This document shows, in pieces, positions 16,625 through 28,700 of a stretch of DNA of 64,000 nucleotides. A program made the position numbers and the translations under genes. The notes under the pieces were generated by a model. The model searched no databases and had not been told where the DNA came from. It worked only from the letters and a program-made list of their open reading frames with translations. Position 1 is the stretch's first letter. Every line of letters starts with the position of its first letter. This DNA comes from PFJX01 sp031426735 (GTDB lineage Bacteria > Pseudomonadota > Gammaproteobacteria > Burkholderiales > Thiobacillaceae): the NCBI GenBank assembly GCA_031426735.1, contig JASJPK010000048.1, positions 100,465 to 164,464 on the forward strand, given 5' to 3'.

Positions 16625-19600
16625 AACGTCTGCCCCTGTTCGTCCATGATGTCGCTGATTTCGTCGTCCCGCGCCGGATCGCGTTGCGGCAACGTAAACC
16701 AGAACGTCGCGCCGTTGCCCTTTTCTCCCGTCGCGCCGACGCGGCCGTGATGGCGCAGGATAACCCGCTGCACGGTGGCAAGACCGATGCCGGTTCCTTC
16801 GAAGTCTCGCTCGCTGTGCAGGCGCTGGAATACCTGGAACAGCTTTTTCGCATAGGCGTTGTCGAAGCCGGCGCCGTTGTCGCGGACGAAATATACCCAT
16901 TCGTTTTCCTGTACGCGGCTACCGAATTCGATTTCGGCATTTTCGCGGTGACGGGTGAATTTCCAGGCGTTGCCGAGCAGGTTGTCGAGCACCACACGCA
17001 GCAGACCGGGATCGCCGAAAACGTGCAGGTCGGGTTGCACTCGGAGCTGGACCTGGCGTTCCGGTGCCGCCCGCTGCAAATCCTGCAGCAGCGCCACGGC
17101 CAGCGTCGACAGGTCGACTTCCTGCCGCCGCAAGGGGCCGCGCGTCATCCGCGACAGTTGCAGCAGGTCGTCGATCAGTTCGCCCATGCGCTGGCTGGCG
17201 CGGCGCACCCGGCCGAGATAGTCGCGGCCGGTGTCGTCCAGCGCGTCGGCATAGCGCTGCAGCAGCACCTGGCTGAAACCGTCGATGCTGCGCAGCGGCG
17301 CGCGCAGATCGTGGGAAACGGAATAGCTGAAGGATTCCAGTTCCTTGTTGGCCACTTCGAGTTCGCGCGTGCGCTGCCGCACACGTTGTTCGAGCTGCTC
17401 GTTGAGCTGGCGCAGATCGTCTTCCGCTTTCTGGCGGCGTTCTGCCTCGTCATGGGCATTCATCGCGAACGAGACATCTTCGGTGAGGTCGTCGAGCAAC
17501 GCGACCACGGCGGCGGAGAAATAGCCCGGTGTCGGCGCGTAGAGATTGATGGCGCCGACCACTTCGCCGCCGATGCGCACCGGGAACGCCGCCGAGGCGC
17601 GGTAGCCGCGCGCCAGCGCCAGTTCGCGCCAGGGCGCCATGTGCGGATCGTTGGCGATGTCGTCGCAGAGGTAGTGGCGGCCTTCGCGGATCGCCGTGCC
17701 GGTCGGGCCGCCGCCCAATGCGCGATCCGCGACGAGGATGCGCACCTGCTCCAGATAACCGTCTTCGCGCCCCCAGTGGGCATACGGAATCACCCGACCC
17801 GCACCGACGCGGCCGGCCCAGGCCATGACGAAGCCGCCTTCCTCGACGGCGACGCGGCAGATTTCCTCCAGCAGCGGGTCGATCTCGCGGATGCGCACGA
17901 TGGCCTGGTTGGCGCGGTTGAGCAGCGCGTAAAGATGATTGAGGCGGGTCAGCTCGCTTTCCGTCCGCTTGCGCTCGCTGATGTCGTACAGCGTGCTGCG
18001 GCTCATCAGGTAGCGCCCCGCCTCGTCGTATGCGGCGGTTGCGCTCAGCAGTACGGTGAAGGTCGACGCATCCTGGCGTATCAACTCGTATTCCAGGTCG
18101 TGCACTTCGCCGTTTGCCTTGAAGCGCGGGTAGTTATCCTGAAATAAAGTGCGGCTGGCCGGGGTCAGCAGGTCGGCAAAGGGTTTGCCGATGATTTCCT
18201 CGCGGCGATAGCCCAGCCAGTCGAGTTCGGTCTGATTGATGCGCACGAAACAGCCGCCGTCATCCAGCGAGTGGTAGCCGCAAGGGGCGTGATGATAGAA
18301 GTCGTCGAGTTCGGCCAGCGCGCGTTGCAAGGCTTCTTTGGCGGCACGGCGAGAGGTGATGTCGAGGAAACTGACGACCACTTCACCGATCTTTCCGGCC
18401 GCATCGAGATGCGGAAAGGCATTGACCTGGACCCACAACGACGCGGCGGCTTCGTCGCGGGCGATACCCAGTACCACGCCGTGCACAGGCGCCTGGCTGG
18501 TCAGGACTCGATGCACCGGATAATCCGCCGCTGCCATCGCGCTGCCGTCTTCGTGGCGATAGTGCCAGGCGAACACTGCGCCGCCTTCGCCGGGATTCAA
18601 TCCGAGCAGGCGGTTGGCCTCCTCATTGGTGTAGCGGATCGCGCCATCCGCGCCATGTACCACCACGGCTGCCGGTAGATGCGCGAGCAGTTCCTGTTGA
18701 TAGCGTTCCCGCGCCAGCAACTCGCGGTTCATCTCGGCCGCCAGTTTGAGTGCGCGGGCGCGGCCATGCAGCAGCAGCCACAGAATCGCCGCCAGCATCA
18801 AGCTGCCGATGCTGCCGATGCCGGCAATTGCGAGCAGCTTCGGCGCCTCGGGCGCGCGTGCCGCGTGCACCAGCACGGTCCAGACACGTCCGCCGATGCG
18901 AATCTGCCGCTTGGCCAGATGGCCGCCCGATGGCACTTGGGCGAGCCGGCTGATCTTGTCGCTGTCGTACAGCATGTTCGCCGCCGACGGATCGCTGCCG
19001 TCGAAAATTTCCAGGTCGAGCGCAGCCGTCTTTTCTCCGAAATTCTTCTGCAGGATGTTCCGCATCAAGTCGTTCATGCGGAACGGCGCGTAGACCCAGC
19101 CAAGCAGGTTGCCGCGGCGTTGCGCGGGGCTGGCGTGGGCAAGCTGGTTGCGATACACCGGCATGTACATCAGGAAACCCGCCTGAATGTCCGCCTCGGT
19201 TTCCTGCCGCAGGGTGACCTTGCCGGAGATTGCGCTGACGCCTTCCTCCCAGGCGCGCTGCATGGCGACGCGGCGCACCGGATCGGAATACATGTCGTAG
19301 CCGAAGGCACGTCGGTTGCGCCAATCGAACGGCTCGATATAAACGATGGCGGTGTAGAAATCGCGCGCATCGCCAGGGTGCAGGTCGTATTCCGGAAAGC
19401 CTTCGCGCTGGACCTGCTCGATATGGCGCTGCCGCTCGCGGGCTGGAATCAGCCGGGAAAACCCCACGCCCTGGATGCCAGGGTAGTTCTCCGCCAGGCG
19501 CAGTACATCGACATTGGCTTTGAACTCGTTGCGCGTGACGTTCTCGGAAGCGGAAAACAAGCCAGCCGTGCCGAGTAACACCTGCTCGTAGGCCCGCATG

Positions 19601-19782
19601 CGGCCCTCGATGTCTCGGCTGATCTCGGCGACACGGAAGTCGAATTTCTCCTGTGCGACCTGCACGCTGTCGGAACGGGTGTCATGCCAGACGGCATAGG
19701 TAATCCCGAGACCGATCAGCAAGGTCAGCCAGGGTAGCCAGGTAAGCGGCGGAACATTGGAACTCAGGCGATCAAGTTTCAA
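16621..19782 (-). CDS. CHASE-PAS-PAS-GAF sensor histidine kinase
   Basis: About 1053 aa from TTG 19782, which has a GGGAGG ribosome-binding site; ATG 19827 is the alternative. The longer frame from 19863 begins inside the tRNA terminator and is unlikely. Order: membrane helix (~16-34), periplasmic CHASE domain (~70-260), second membrane helix (~315-335), two PAS domains, GAF (~625-780), coiled coil, HisKA with H824 in SVSHDLRAPL, and HATPase ending with GTGIGLATVQ. CHASE domains bind small extracellular molecules. The product probably phosphorylates the overlapping Rcp1-like receiver and possibly the downstream hybrid kinase. Confidence 0.9.
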   Translation of the reverse strand: MKLDRLSSNVPPLTWLPWLTLLIGLGITYAVWHDTRSDSVQVAQEKFDFRVAEISRDIEGRMRAYEQVLLGTAGLFSASENVTRNEFKANVDVLRLAENYPGIQGVGFSRLIPARERQRHIEQVQREGFPEYDLHPGDARDFYTAIVYIEPFDWRNRRAFGYDMYSDPVRRVAMQRAWEEGVSAISGKVTLRQETEADIQAGFLMYMPVYRNQLAHASPAQRRGNLLGWVYAPFRMNDLMRNILQKNFGEKTAALDLEIFDGSDPSAANMLYDSDKISRLAQVPSGGHLAKRQIRIGGRVWTVLVHAARAPEAPKLLAIAGIGSIGSLMLAAILWLLLHGRARALKLAAEMNRELLARERYQQELLAHLPAAVVVHGADGAIRYTNEEANRLLGLNPGEGGAVFAWHYRHEDGSAMAAADYPVHRVLTSQAPVHGVVLGIARDEAAASLWVQVNAFPHLDAAGKIGEVVVSFLDITSRRAAKEALQRALAELDDFYHHAPCGYHSLDDGGCFVRINQTELDWLGYRREEIIGKPFADLLTPASRTLFQDNYPRFKANGEVHDLEYELIRQDASTFTVLLSATAAYDEAGRYLMSRSTLYDISERKRTESELTRLNHLYALLNRANQAIVRIREIDPLLEEICRVAVEEGGFVMAWAGRVGAGRVIPYAHWGREDGYLEQVRILVADRALGGGPTGTAIREGRHYLCDDIANDPHMAPWRELALARGYRASAAFPVRIGGEVVGAINLYAPTPGYFSAAVVALLDDLTEDVSFAMNAHDEAERRQKAEDDLRQLNEQLEQRVRQRTRELEVANKELESFSYSVSHDLRAPLRSIDGFSQVLLQRYADALDDTGRDYLGRVRRASQRMGELIDDLLQLSRMTRGPLRRQEVDLSTLAVALLQDLQRAAPERQVQLRVQPDLHVFGDPGLLRVVLDNLLGNAWKFTRHRENAEIEFGSRVQENEWVYFVRDNGAGFDNAYAKKLFQVFQRLHSERDFEGTGIGLATVQRVILRHHGRVGATGEKGNGATFWFTLPQRDPARDDEISDIMDEQGQTF

Positions 19783-19851
19783 ACAGCCTCCCTCGGTCGT
19801 CGGTTGTTCGGCAGACCGGCGTTTCATGTCGGGCAGAACGATGCCGACATG

Positions 19852-19880
19852 AAAAAAAGCCACTCGGAAGCGGCCTTTTT
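19852..19880 (-). terminator. Terminator downstream of tRNA-Leu
   Basis: On the minus strand AAAAAGGCCGCTTCCGAGTGGC forms a stem (GGCCGCTTCC/GAGTGGC with mismatches) followed by a run of T. It lies 13 nt after the tRNA 3' end and before the sensor kinase, so the tRNA and the signalling block are separate transcripts. Confidence 0.75.
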
Positions 19881-19892
19881 CGTTGTTATGTC

Positions 19893-19977
19893 TGGTGCCC
19901 GGAACCGGAATCGAACCGGTACGGCTTGCGCCGAGGGATTTTAAGTCCCTTGTGTCTACCTATTTCACCATCCGGGC
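19893..19977 (-). tRNA. tRNA-Leu (anticodon UAA)
   Basis: 85 nt including an encoded CCA. The acceptor stem GCCCGGA pairs with TCCGGGC. The anticodon arm AGGGA-CTTAAAA-TCCCT gives anticodon TAA. A long variable arm (CGGCGCAAGCCG) marks it as class II, and GGTTCGATTCC is the T arm. All elements are in the order expected for leucine tRNA. Confidence 0.97.
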
Positions 19978-19993
19978 GAATCTGGCGGCCAGC

Positions 19994-20623
19994 TTACTTG
20001 AGCTTGAGTTCCTGGGCGATCAGCGCATCCATGGTCTTGAACAGGGCGGGATGTCCGCCGGTCATGTAGGCAGAGGTGGTGTACTTGCCGTTGATGGCGA
20101 TGGCAGGGACGCCGGTGAGTTTGTAGTCGCGGGTCATTTGCTGGGCGCGCATGACTTTGGTGTCGACTGCAAAGCTGTTGTAGGCGTTGGCCAGTTTCTT
20201 GCGGTCGACGCCTTTGGTGACGGCCCAGTCGAAGAAGGTTTCCGGCGGGGTCAGATCCATACCTTGCACGTGATAGGCGTTGAACACTTCGGCATGCAAT
20301 TTGTTGCTCATGCCGATCGCTTCCAACGCGTAGTAAGCGCGCGCTGCCGGTGCCCACTTTTCGTTGAGGATGGCGGGAACCCGGATCAGCACGGCATTCT
20401 TCGACTTTTTACTGTTCCACGCGTTGAGTTCGGGCTCCAGGTCGAAGCAATGCGGGCAGCGGTACCAGAAGAACTCGAGAACTTCGATCTGGCCCTTCTT
20501 GACGCTGGTTGGTTGCTTGGGCGAAAGCTCGGCGTAGTCTTTGCCGGCTTCCAGCGCGTGTGTGCTGGGTGCAGCGAAGGAAAGGGCAAGGGTAAGCGCG
20601 AGCAGCGTCATCAGCGATTTCAT
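19994..20623 (-). CDS. dsbA: Thiol:disulfide interchange protein DsbA
   Basis: 209 aa with a signal peptide (cleavage near residue 23, THA/LEA). The thioredoxin-fold active site CPHC is in FFWYRCPHCFDLEPEL, and the cis-proline loop is GVPAIAING. It oxidises cysteines of exported proteins in the periplasm and is recharged by DsbB. A CAGGAG ribosome-binding site precedes ATG 20623. It follows the SPOR-domain gene by 16 nt, the common argS-SPOR-dsbA arrangement of betaproteobacteria. Confidence 0.96.
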   Translation of the reverse strand: MKSLMTLLALTLALSFAAPSTHALEAGKDYAELSPKQPTSVKKGQIEVLEFFWYRCPHCFDLEPELNAWNSKKSKNAVLIRVPAILNEKWAPAARAYYALEAIGMSNKLHAEVFNAYHVQGMDLTPPETFFDWAVTKGVDRKKLANAYNSFAVDTKVMRAQQMTRDYKLTGVPAIAINGKYTTSAYMTGGHPALFKTMDALIAQELKLK

Positions 20624-20639
20624 GGATTCTCCTGGTCGA

Positions 20640-21290
20640 TCAAGGGGTGTTGGGTTCTTTAAACAGGCGCGGTTCGAAATCGTTCGCGGCGAGGGTATCG
20701 AGGTCGCCGAGTGCGTCGTCCTCGCGTTTGTACGGGCCGGTCCGGATGCGATAGAGCGGACCGCTGCCGCTATCGACTTTCTGCATGGCGACTTGCAGGC
20801 CCAGCATGGTCAGGCGGGCTTTCAGCTTGTCGGCGTCGGCGGGGCTTTTGAGCGCGGCGACCTGGAGCCACCAGACATCTTTGCTCTTCGGCGCCGTTGG
20901 TGCCGGCAAGGCTTGCTTGGCCGGTTTGTCGCCGGGCAGGATGCCGTAGAAGGTGTAATCGACGCGCGGCTTGTTTGTGCTCGGCGCGGCATCGGCGGTC
21001 GGCGGCGAATTCGGGGCTTCTTTTGCGGCGGCGGGTTCGGCTGGCGTAGCGGTTTCCACCGGCGGCGCCGCATCGCGCTGGGCGGATTTTTCGGCCTTGG
21101 CAGCGCTGGGCGAAACTTCTTCGGCGGCCTTGAAGGGGCTGCGGTTGTTGAAGTACCAGGCCAGACCGGCAGCCACGACAAGACCGATCACCAGGCCGAT
21201 GAATACGCCGGTTAGCAGGTTGCCGCTTTTGCCCTGTCGCGGCTTCGGTTCGTCGCGCCGCGGATTGCCGGGGGTTTTTCGCGCTGACAC
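20640..21290 (-). CDS. SPOR-domain cell-division-type protein
   Basis: 216 aa from a GTG start directly after the argS stop codon, with a GAGG ribosome-binding site inside argS. A short basic cytoplasmic head is followed by one membrane helix (~26-46), an Ala/Pro/Lys-rich linker and a C-terminal SPOR domain (~140-212) starting WWLQVAALKSPADADKLKA. SPOR domains bind peptidoglycan lacking stem peptides at the septum, as in FtsN. Placement after argS is conserved in betaproteobacteria. Whether it is the true FtsN orthologue cannot be settled here. Confidence 0.9.
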   Translation of the reverse strand: MSARKTPGNPRRDEPKPRQGKSGNLLTGVFIGLVIGLVVAAGLAWYFNNRSPFKAAEEVSPSAAKAEKSAQRDAAPPVETATPAEPAAAKEAPNSPPTADAAPSTNKPRVDYTFYGILPGDKPAKQALPAPTAPKSKDVWWLQVAALKSPADADKLKARLTMLGLQVAMQKVDSGSGPLYRIRTGPYKREDDALGDLDTLAANDFEPRLFKEPNTP

Positions 21291-23078
<1,788 letters not shown>

Positions 23079-23276
23079 GGCATACACCTTTAATTGGCGC
23101 GGATTATAGCGGCAGCGGGTGCTTTTCCGGCTAGCGGCGCTTGGCCGGATTGCCGTTACGGCGATGTCCTCCAGTCTAGTCGCCCGCTTTGCGGCAGCCG
23201 TGTGATGCCACGCATAGTCGACGCATCGGCCGCAAAGTTAAGGTGCTGCCTTCCTTGACTTCAGTCGCTACCCATC

Positions 23277-23759
23277 ATGTTTCGCGCCAGTCCCGATGTT
23301 TTCGATTTTGTGACGTTGCATTCCGCCAGACAGGCGAAACCGTGGACGGAAGAAGCCTGCAAGAAACGTTTGCTGGGGAAGCTGCGCGAGATCAAGAAAC
23401 GGGAGAATCTGACTGTCGCGGCTTATGTCTTGCTCGATGACCATGCCCATTTTCTGTTGCGCGCGCCCACCGGCCATTCCTGTTCGACCGTGGTGGAAGC
23501 GCTGCAAACCGATTTCCTCGACCTCTGGCGCGAGGCCTCCGCGCAGTTGCCGGGCCTGGAGCATCGCTCGGTGGTCGGTGCCGAGCAATTGCGCGCGTAT
23601 CTGGATTTCATCCATTACGAACCGGTGCGGCGAGGCCTGGTTGAACGCGCCGCCGACTATCGCTGGTCCAGTTTGCCGACCCGCGTAGTGCAAGGGCATT
23701 ACCCGGAAGACTGGGCGGCGCTGGGGCCGCCTGCCGCAATCTCGCGCATCATGCGCTGA
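23277..23759 (+). CDS. REP-associated tyrosine transposase-like protein (RAYT, Y1 family)
   Basis: 160 aa. It shows the HUH-type core: LLDDHAHFLLRAP provides His-x-His, and FIHYEPVRRGLVERAADYRW matches the conserved YIHxNPVRxGLV...WSS segment of RAYTs. The first residue of that segment is Phe rather than Tyr. Length is near the family norm. RAYTs mobilise palindromic REP sequences, and several palindromic repeat families occur nearby. Its 3' end overlaps the end of the convergent allophanate hydrolase gene by 11 nt. No terminal repeats of its own are obvious. Confidence 0.8.
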   Translation: MFRASPDVFDFVTLHSARQAKPWTEEACKKRLLGKLREIKKRENLTVAAYVLLDDHAHFLLRAPTGHSCSTVVEALQTDFLDLWREASAQLPGLEHRSVVGAEQLRAYLDFIHYEPVRRGLVERAADYRWSSLPTRVVQGHYPEDWAALGPPAAISRIMR

Positions 23760-25545
23760 AGCGACTGCGGTCGGCCAGCCAGGCGCGCCAACCGCCGTAA
23801 GTCGTGATGTCTTCCGCATCGGCCACGCCGAGGCCTTCGCAGATGAAGCCGTTCACTGTCGTGCCATCCGCCAGTTCCAGCTTGCCGATGCCGAGTGGCG
23901 CGGGAATGCCGGCGACGAAGGAGCCGAACTGGCTGGCGGGCATTTCCCACACTTCGCAAGCGATGGCTGCGCCGCCTTCCGAGACCTGGATCAGGCCTGG
24001 GCGTTTGCCGTCGGGCAGCGCGTAGAAACGGTATTTCGGCGCGGTCTGCGTGGCTTCGAGCAGGCGGGCCTGGCGTTGCGTGAGCTGGAAATTCAGCGGC
24101 AGGCCGGACAGGTGGGCGCCGACCACGGCGACCTTGATCTGGCTGCTGGGATGCAAGTTCAAGGTTTCTGTCGCCGGCAGACCATGTTGCGTGGCGCCGA
24201 GTTTGTCGCTGGTTATCCGCTGTAGTCGCGCGGCCAGATGCAGCAAGGGCGCATCCTGATGCGGCGGCGCGATCAGCGTGACGCCGAATGGCAGGCCATC
24301 CGCCTGAAACCCGGCCGGAACGGCGGTGGCAGCCAGATCCAGCAGGTTCATGAAGTTGGTGTAGTAACCCAGATTGGCGTTCAGGCGAATCGGGTCGGCC
24401 TGCATTTCCGCGACGGTGTAGATCGTGCCGGCGGTCGGCGTCAGCAGCACGTCGATGTTGTTCCAGACCGTGTCGCATTGCGCTTTCAGCGCGCGCAACC
24501 GGTAAAGACCAGCGAAGGCGTCGGCGGCGGTTTGCGTTTTGCCGCCGGCGATGATTTCGCGCACTGGCAGGAAAACCTGATCGGCGTGCGCGTCAAAGAA
24601 GTCGCGGATGGCTAGGTAGCGTTCCGCCACCCAGGCGCCGCCGTAGAGCAGGCGGGCGGTTTCCAGAAACGGCGCCAGGTCGATTTCGACTGGGACGCCG
24701 CCGAGAGATTGCATTCGCTCCACGCTTGCCTCGAACAGCCACGCTGCCTCGGTATTGCCGAAGAATTCCAGGTCTTTCGCCAGCGGTACGCCGAAACGGA
24801 AGCCGGCGGCGCGGCCGAAATCGTAGCCGTGTGCGGCCAATGGACGCGAAAAAGGGTCTTGCGGATCATGACCGGCCGTCACCGCCAACACGCGTTCTGC
24901 ATCCTCGGCGGTCAGCGCGAAGATCGACACTGCATCGAGCGAGCGGCAGGCCGGCACGACGCCGCGCGTCGACAGCGCGCCGCAACTCGGCTTGTGCCCG
25001 ATCAGGTTGTTGAACGCCGCCGGCACGCGGCCGGAACCGGCGGTATCGGTGCCCAGCGAAAAACTGGCCAGACCCAGCGCCACCGCCACGGCGGAACCGG
25101 AACTGGAGCCGCCGGAAATGTAGTCCGGGTTGAACGCATTGCGGCAGGCGCCGTAGGGCGAGCGCGTGCCGTTCAAGCCGGTGGCGAACTGGTCGAGATT
25201 GGTCTTGCCGAGCGGGATCGCGCCGGCGTCGATCAGACGTTGCACTACCGGTGCCGATGCGGCCGGCGTGTAGGCGTAGGCCGGGCAGCCCGCCGTGGTC
25301 GGCAGACCGGCCAGGTCGATGTTGTCCTTGATCGCGAACGGAATGCCATACAGCGGCAGGTCGTTCTTGCCCGCGAGGCCGGCGGCATAGGCGTGCAACG
25401 TGTCGGCGTCGAGGCGGCTGATCCAGATCGCGTGCGGGTCATCGCCCTGCATGGGTGGCAGCAGATGCTCCACCAGTTGCATCGGCGTCAGTTCGCCGCT
25501 GCGATACAGGCGTTGCAGGTTGGCAATGTTGAGGCTGATGTTCAT
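23749..25545 (-). CDS. atzF: Allophanate hydrolase
   Basis: 598 aa. The amidase-signature domain (~1-450) contains GGSSSGSAVAVALG with the catalytic Ser and an upstream Lys in FAIKDNIDLAG; a C-terminal domain (~475-598) typical of AtzF/DUR1,2 follows (VVGAHLSGLPLN, GFICEG). It hydrolyses allophanate to ammonia and carbon dioxide in the cytosol. It is the last gene of the guanidine operon and would complete the route from carboxyguanidine through allophanate. It is separated from the carboxylase by 173 nt of repeats, so a weaker internal promoter is possible. Confidence 0.95.
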   Translation of the reverse strand: MNISLNIANLQRLYRSGELTPMQLVEHLLPPMQGDDPHAIWISRLDADTLHAYAAGLAGKNDLPLYGIPFAIKDNIDLAGLPTTAGCPAYAYTPAASAPVVQRLIDAGAIPLGKTNLDQFATGLNGTRSPYGACRNAFNPDYISGGSSSGSAVAVALGLASFSLGTDTAGSGRVPAAFNNLIGHKPSCGALSTRGVVPACRSLDAVSIFALTAEDAERVLAVTAGHDPQDPFSRPLAAHGYDFGRAAGFRFGVPLAKDLEFFGNTEAAWLFEASVERMQSLGGVPVEIDLAPFLETARLLYGGAWVAERYLAIRDFFDAHADQVFLPVREIIAGGKTQTAADAFAGLYRLRALKAQCDTVWNNIDVLLTPTAGTIYTVAEMQADPIRLNANLGYYTNFMNLLDLAATAVPAGFQADGLPFGVTLIAPPHQDAPLLHLAARLQRITSDKLGATQHGLPATETLNLHPSSQIKVAVVGAHLSGLPLNFQLTQRQARLLEATQTAPKYRFYALPDGKRPGLIQVSEGGAAIACEVWEMPASQFGSFVAGIPAPLGIGKLELADGTTVNGFICEGLGVADAEDITTYGGWRAWLADRSRFSA

Positions 25546-25586
25546 GGCTAGTCCTTTTTCCTGGAAACCTCAGTGAGTGGCGACTC

Positions 25587-25648
25587 GTAGGAGCGCCTTC
25601 CAAGGCGCGAAAGTCCGGAACAATCGCGCCTTGGAAGGCGCTCCTACG
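25587..25648. repeat. Long inverted repeat, GTAGGAGCGCCTTCCAAGGCGCG family
   Basis: GTAGGAGCGCCTTCCAAGGC and its reverse complement face each other across a 12-14-nt spacer. Almost the same element lies at 34220-34278, and a half copy at 14348-14374. It is a genome-dispersed REP/MITE-like element by appearance. Confidence 0.85.
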
Positions 25649-25668
25649 ACACCGGCAACTGCAAGTCC

Positions 25669-25707
25669 GTAGCCCGGATGCAGGCCGAAGGCCGGAATCC
25701 GGGCTAC
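25669..25707. repeat. GTAGCCCGGATG...ATCCGGGCTAC palindromic repeat
   Basis: A 39-bp element with outer arms GTAGCCCGGAT and ATCCGGGCTAC and an inner AGGCCGAAGGCC stem. It sits 11 nt past the carboxylase stop codon and may end or stabilise that transcript. It is unlike the other repeat families in the window. Confidence 0.8.
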
Positions 25708-25718
25708 GGCTTCGCGAT

Positions 25719-28700
25719 TCAATCCACCACCAGCACCAGCAAATCCTGCCCGGCGCTGACCTGGCCGCCTTCGCGGCAGAACACCTGGTAAATCGTGCCG
25801 TCGCAGGGCGCGGCCACGCTGAATTCCATCTTCATCGACTCGACGATGACCAGCGGATCGCCCGCTTTAACCTTTGCACCGGGCGCGGCCATGATTTTCC
25901 AGACGTTGCCGGCGATATGGCTGGCGACGGCGCGGCCGTGTTCGGGCAGGTCGAGTTCGCTGTCGGTGGCGGCTTCGGCGACGCTGGCGTCGGTGGCGTA
26001 GTCGGCCTGGCCGGCGGCTTTCCAGCGCTCGCGTTCGGCTTCGAAGGCGGTTTGCTGCTGTGTCTTGAAGGCGGCGATGGACGCGGCGTTGTCGGCCAGG
26101 AAGCGGTTGTAGTCGGCCAGCCGGAAGGTGGTTTCCTCGATGCGCAGCTTGTAGCGGCCGAGCGGGAAGTCCTCACGGATTTGCAGCAATTCCTCGGCGC
26201 TGACCGGGTAGAAACGAATCTGGTCGAAGAAGCGCAGCAGCCACGGTTTGCCGGCGGTGAACTGTGCGGCGCCCTGACGTTCATCCCGCCAGCGATTCCA
26301 CATCTGCAAGGTGCGGCCGACGAACTGGTAGCCGCCGGGGCCTTCCATGCCGTAGACACACATGTAGGCTCCGCCGATGCCGACCGCGTTTTCCGGCGTC
26401 CAGGTGCGCGCCGGGTTGTACTTGGTGGTAACCAGACGATGGCGCGGATCGACCGGCGTCGCCACCGGCGCACCGAGATAGACATCGCCCAGGCCCATGA
26501 CCAGATAGCTCGCCTCGAACACGATGCGCTTCACTTCGTCGATGGAGTCCAGATCGTTGATGCGGCGGATGAATTCGATATTGGACGGGCACCACGGCGC
26601 GTCCTTGCGCACCGACTGCATGTACTTCTCGATCGCCAGCCGCGTCGCGGCGTCGTCCCAGGACAGCGGCAGATGGACGATGCGAGTCGGTACTTCCATG
26701 TCCTCGATGGCGGGCAATTGCCGTTCCACCGCCAGCAGCAGGTCCATCAACCGGTCCAGCGGCAACCTGCGCGAGTCGTAATGCACCTGCAGCGAGCGAA
26801 TGCCGGGGGTCAGATCGAGGATGCCGGGAATGGCTTCGGTTTCCAGCCGGGTCATCAACGCATGCACGCGGAAGCGCAGATTCAGGTCCAGCACCAGCGG
26901 GCCGTATTCGATCAGCAGGTACTTGTCGCCGGCGCGCCGGTAGACGACTTCGACCGGGTTTTCGGTGAGCGGCGTGCGGTGCAGGATGGGTTGGGCAACC
27001 GGGTTTTCTTCGGACGTGGCGGATGCGGAACCGTCGCCAAATCCCCCCTGCCCCCCTTTTTCAAAGGGGGGAGACAGCGTCGCAATCGCCGCGTCCTGCG
27101 CCGCTTCCAGCCGTTCCGCGTCGGCCTGCGACAGTCGCACGAAGCGCACCGTATCGCCCGGCCGCAACTGGCCCATCTTCCACAGTTCCGCCTGCACGAT
27201 GGTGGCCGGGCAGACGAAGCCGCCCAGGCTGGGGCCGTCCGGGCCGAGGATGACCGGCATGTCGCCGGTGAAATCGACCGCGCCGATGGCATAGGCGTTG
27301 TCGTGGATGTTGGACGGATGCAGGCCCGCTTCGCCGCCGTCGCGCCGCGCCCATTCCGGCTTCGGACCGATCAGGCGCACACCGGTGCGACTGGAGTTGT
27401 AGTGCACCTCCCAGTCGGTGGCGAAGAACATCTCGATGTCGGCCTCGGTGAAGAAGTCCGGCGCGCCGTGCGGGCCGTAGAGCACGCCGATCTGCCAGGC
27501 GTGGGTGTAGGGCACGGCCACTCCCCCCTTTGTCAAAGGGGGGCAGGGGGGATTTAGCGACGGTTCCACTTGCGCAATGTCCGGCGAAATCCCTGATGGA
27601 ACTTCCAGCCAACTGACTAAGCCGCCAAACGACGGCGGCCAAGTCTCTGGCTGCCCTAGCCCCCCTTTTTCAAAGGGGGGAACAGTTTGAGCAAGATCGA
27701 GGTGGATATGCAGCACATCCCCCACCCGCAGCGTTCTTCCGGCATGTCCGCCGAACTGCCCCAGCGTGAAGGTGGACTTGCTGCCTAGGTAGTCCGGCAC
27801 GTCGAATCCGCCGCGCACGGCCAGGTAGGCGCGGGTGCCGGTGTCCTTGATGGCGCCGAGTTTCAGGATCGAACCGGCCGGTATGGCATGGGCGGCCCAG
27901 TTGGCCAGCGGCTGGCCATCGAGTTCAGCGCCCATATCGGCGCCGGCCAGCGCGATGACGGCGTCGGTGTTGAAGCGCAGCGTCGGGCCGGCGACAGTGA
28001 GTTCCAGGCCGGCGGTGCCTTCTGCATTGCCCGCCAGCCGGTTGGCCAGGCGGAAAGCCAGATGGTCCATCGGACCGGACGGCGGCACGCCGACGTTCCA
28101 GTAGCCGGTGCGGCCGGGCCAGTCCTGAATGCTGCTCTGCACGCCCGGTTCGATGACGTCGAGGGTCGCCGGCCGGTAGCGGAAGGCGTTCAGGTAGCGC
28201 GTGGTCTGGCGACCTTCGGCAAATACGTTGTCGGCCAGAATCTGGCGCAGGTATTCCAGATTGCATTCGATGCCGGCGATGCGGGTGTCGGCAAGCGCCT
28301 GTTGCATCTTGCTGAGTGCTGCGGCGCGGTCGTCCGCCTTGACGATGATCTTGGCCAGCATCGGGTCGTAGAACGGTGGCACTTCGCTGCCGCGTTCGAC
28401 CCAGGTTTCAATCCGAGCCTGTGGTGAGAACTCGACCTGGGTCAGCACACCGGCGGCGGGTTGGAAGTCCTTGCCGGGGTCTTCTGCATACAGACGCACC
28501 TGGATCGAAGCACCCTGCGGCGCGGCATGGAAGCCGCTCAAATCCAGTTCGCCGGCGGCCTCCCGCACCATCCATTCGACCAGATCGACGCCGCTGACTT
28601 CCTCCGTGACGCCGTGCTCGACCTGCAAGCGGGTGTTCACTTCCAGAAAATAGAACTGGCCGCTTTGCGTGTCATAGACGAATTCCACGGTGCCGGCGGA

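Noticed and set aside
19783..19863. Extension of the CHASE kinase to the ATG at 19863
   Set aside because: It would start inside the terminator of tRNA-Leu and has no ribosome-binding site; TTG 19782 has GGGAGG ahead.
27061..27642. Possible separate gene in the carboxylase insert region
   Set aside because: The frame is a shadow and the carboxylase frame runs through; the extra residues come from repeat DNA.
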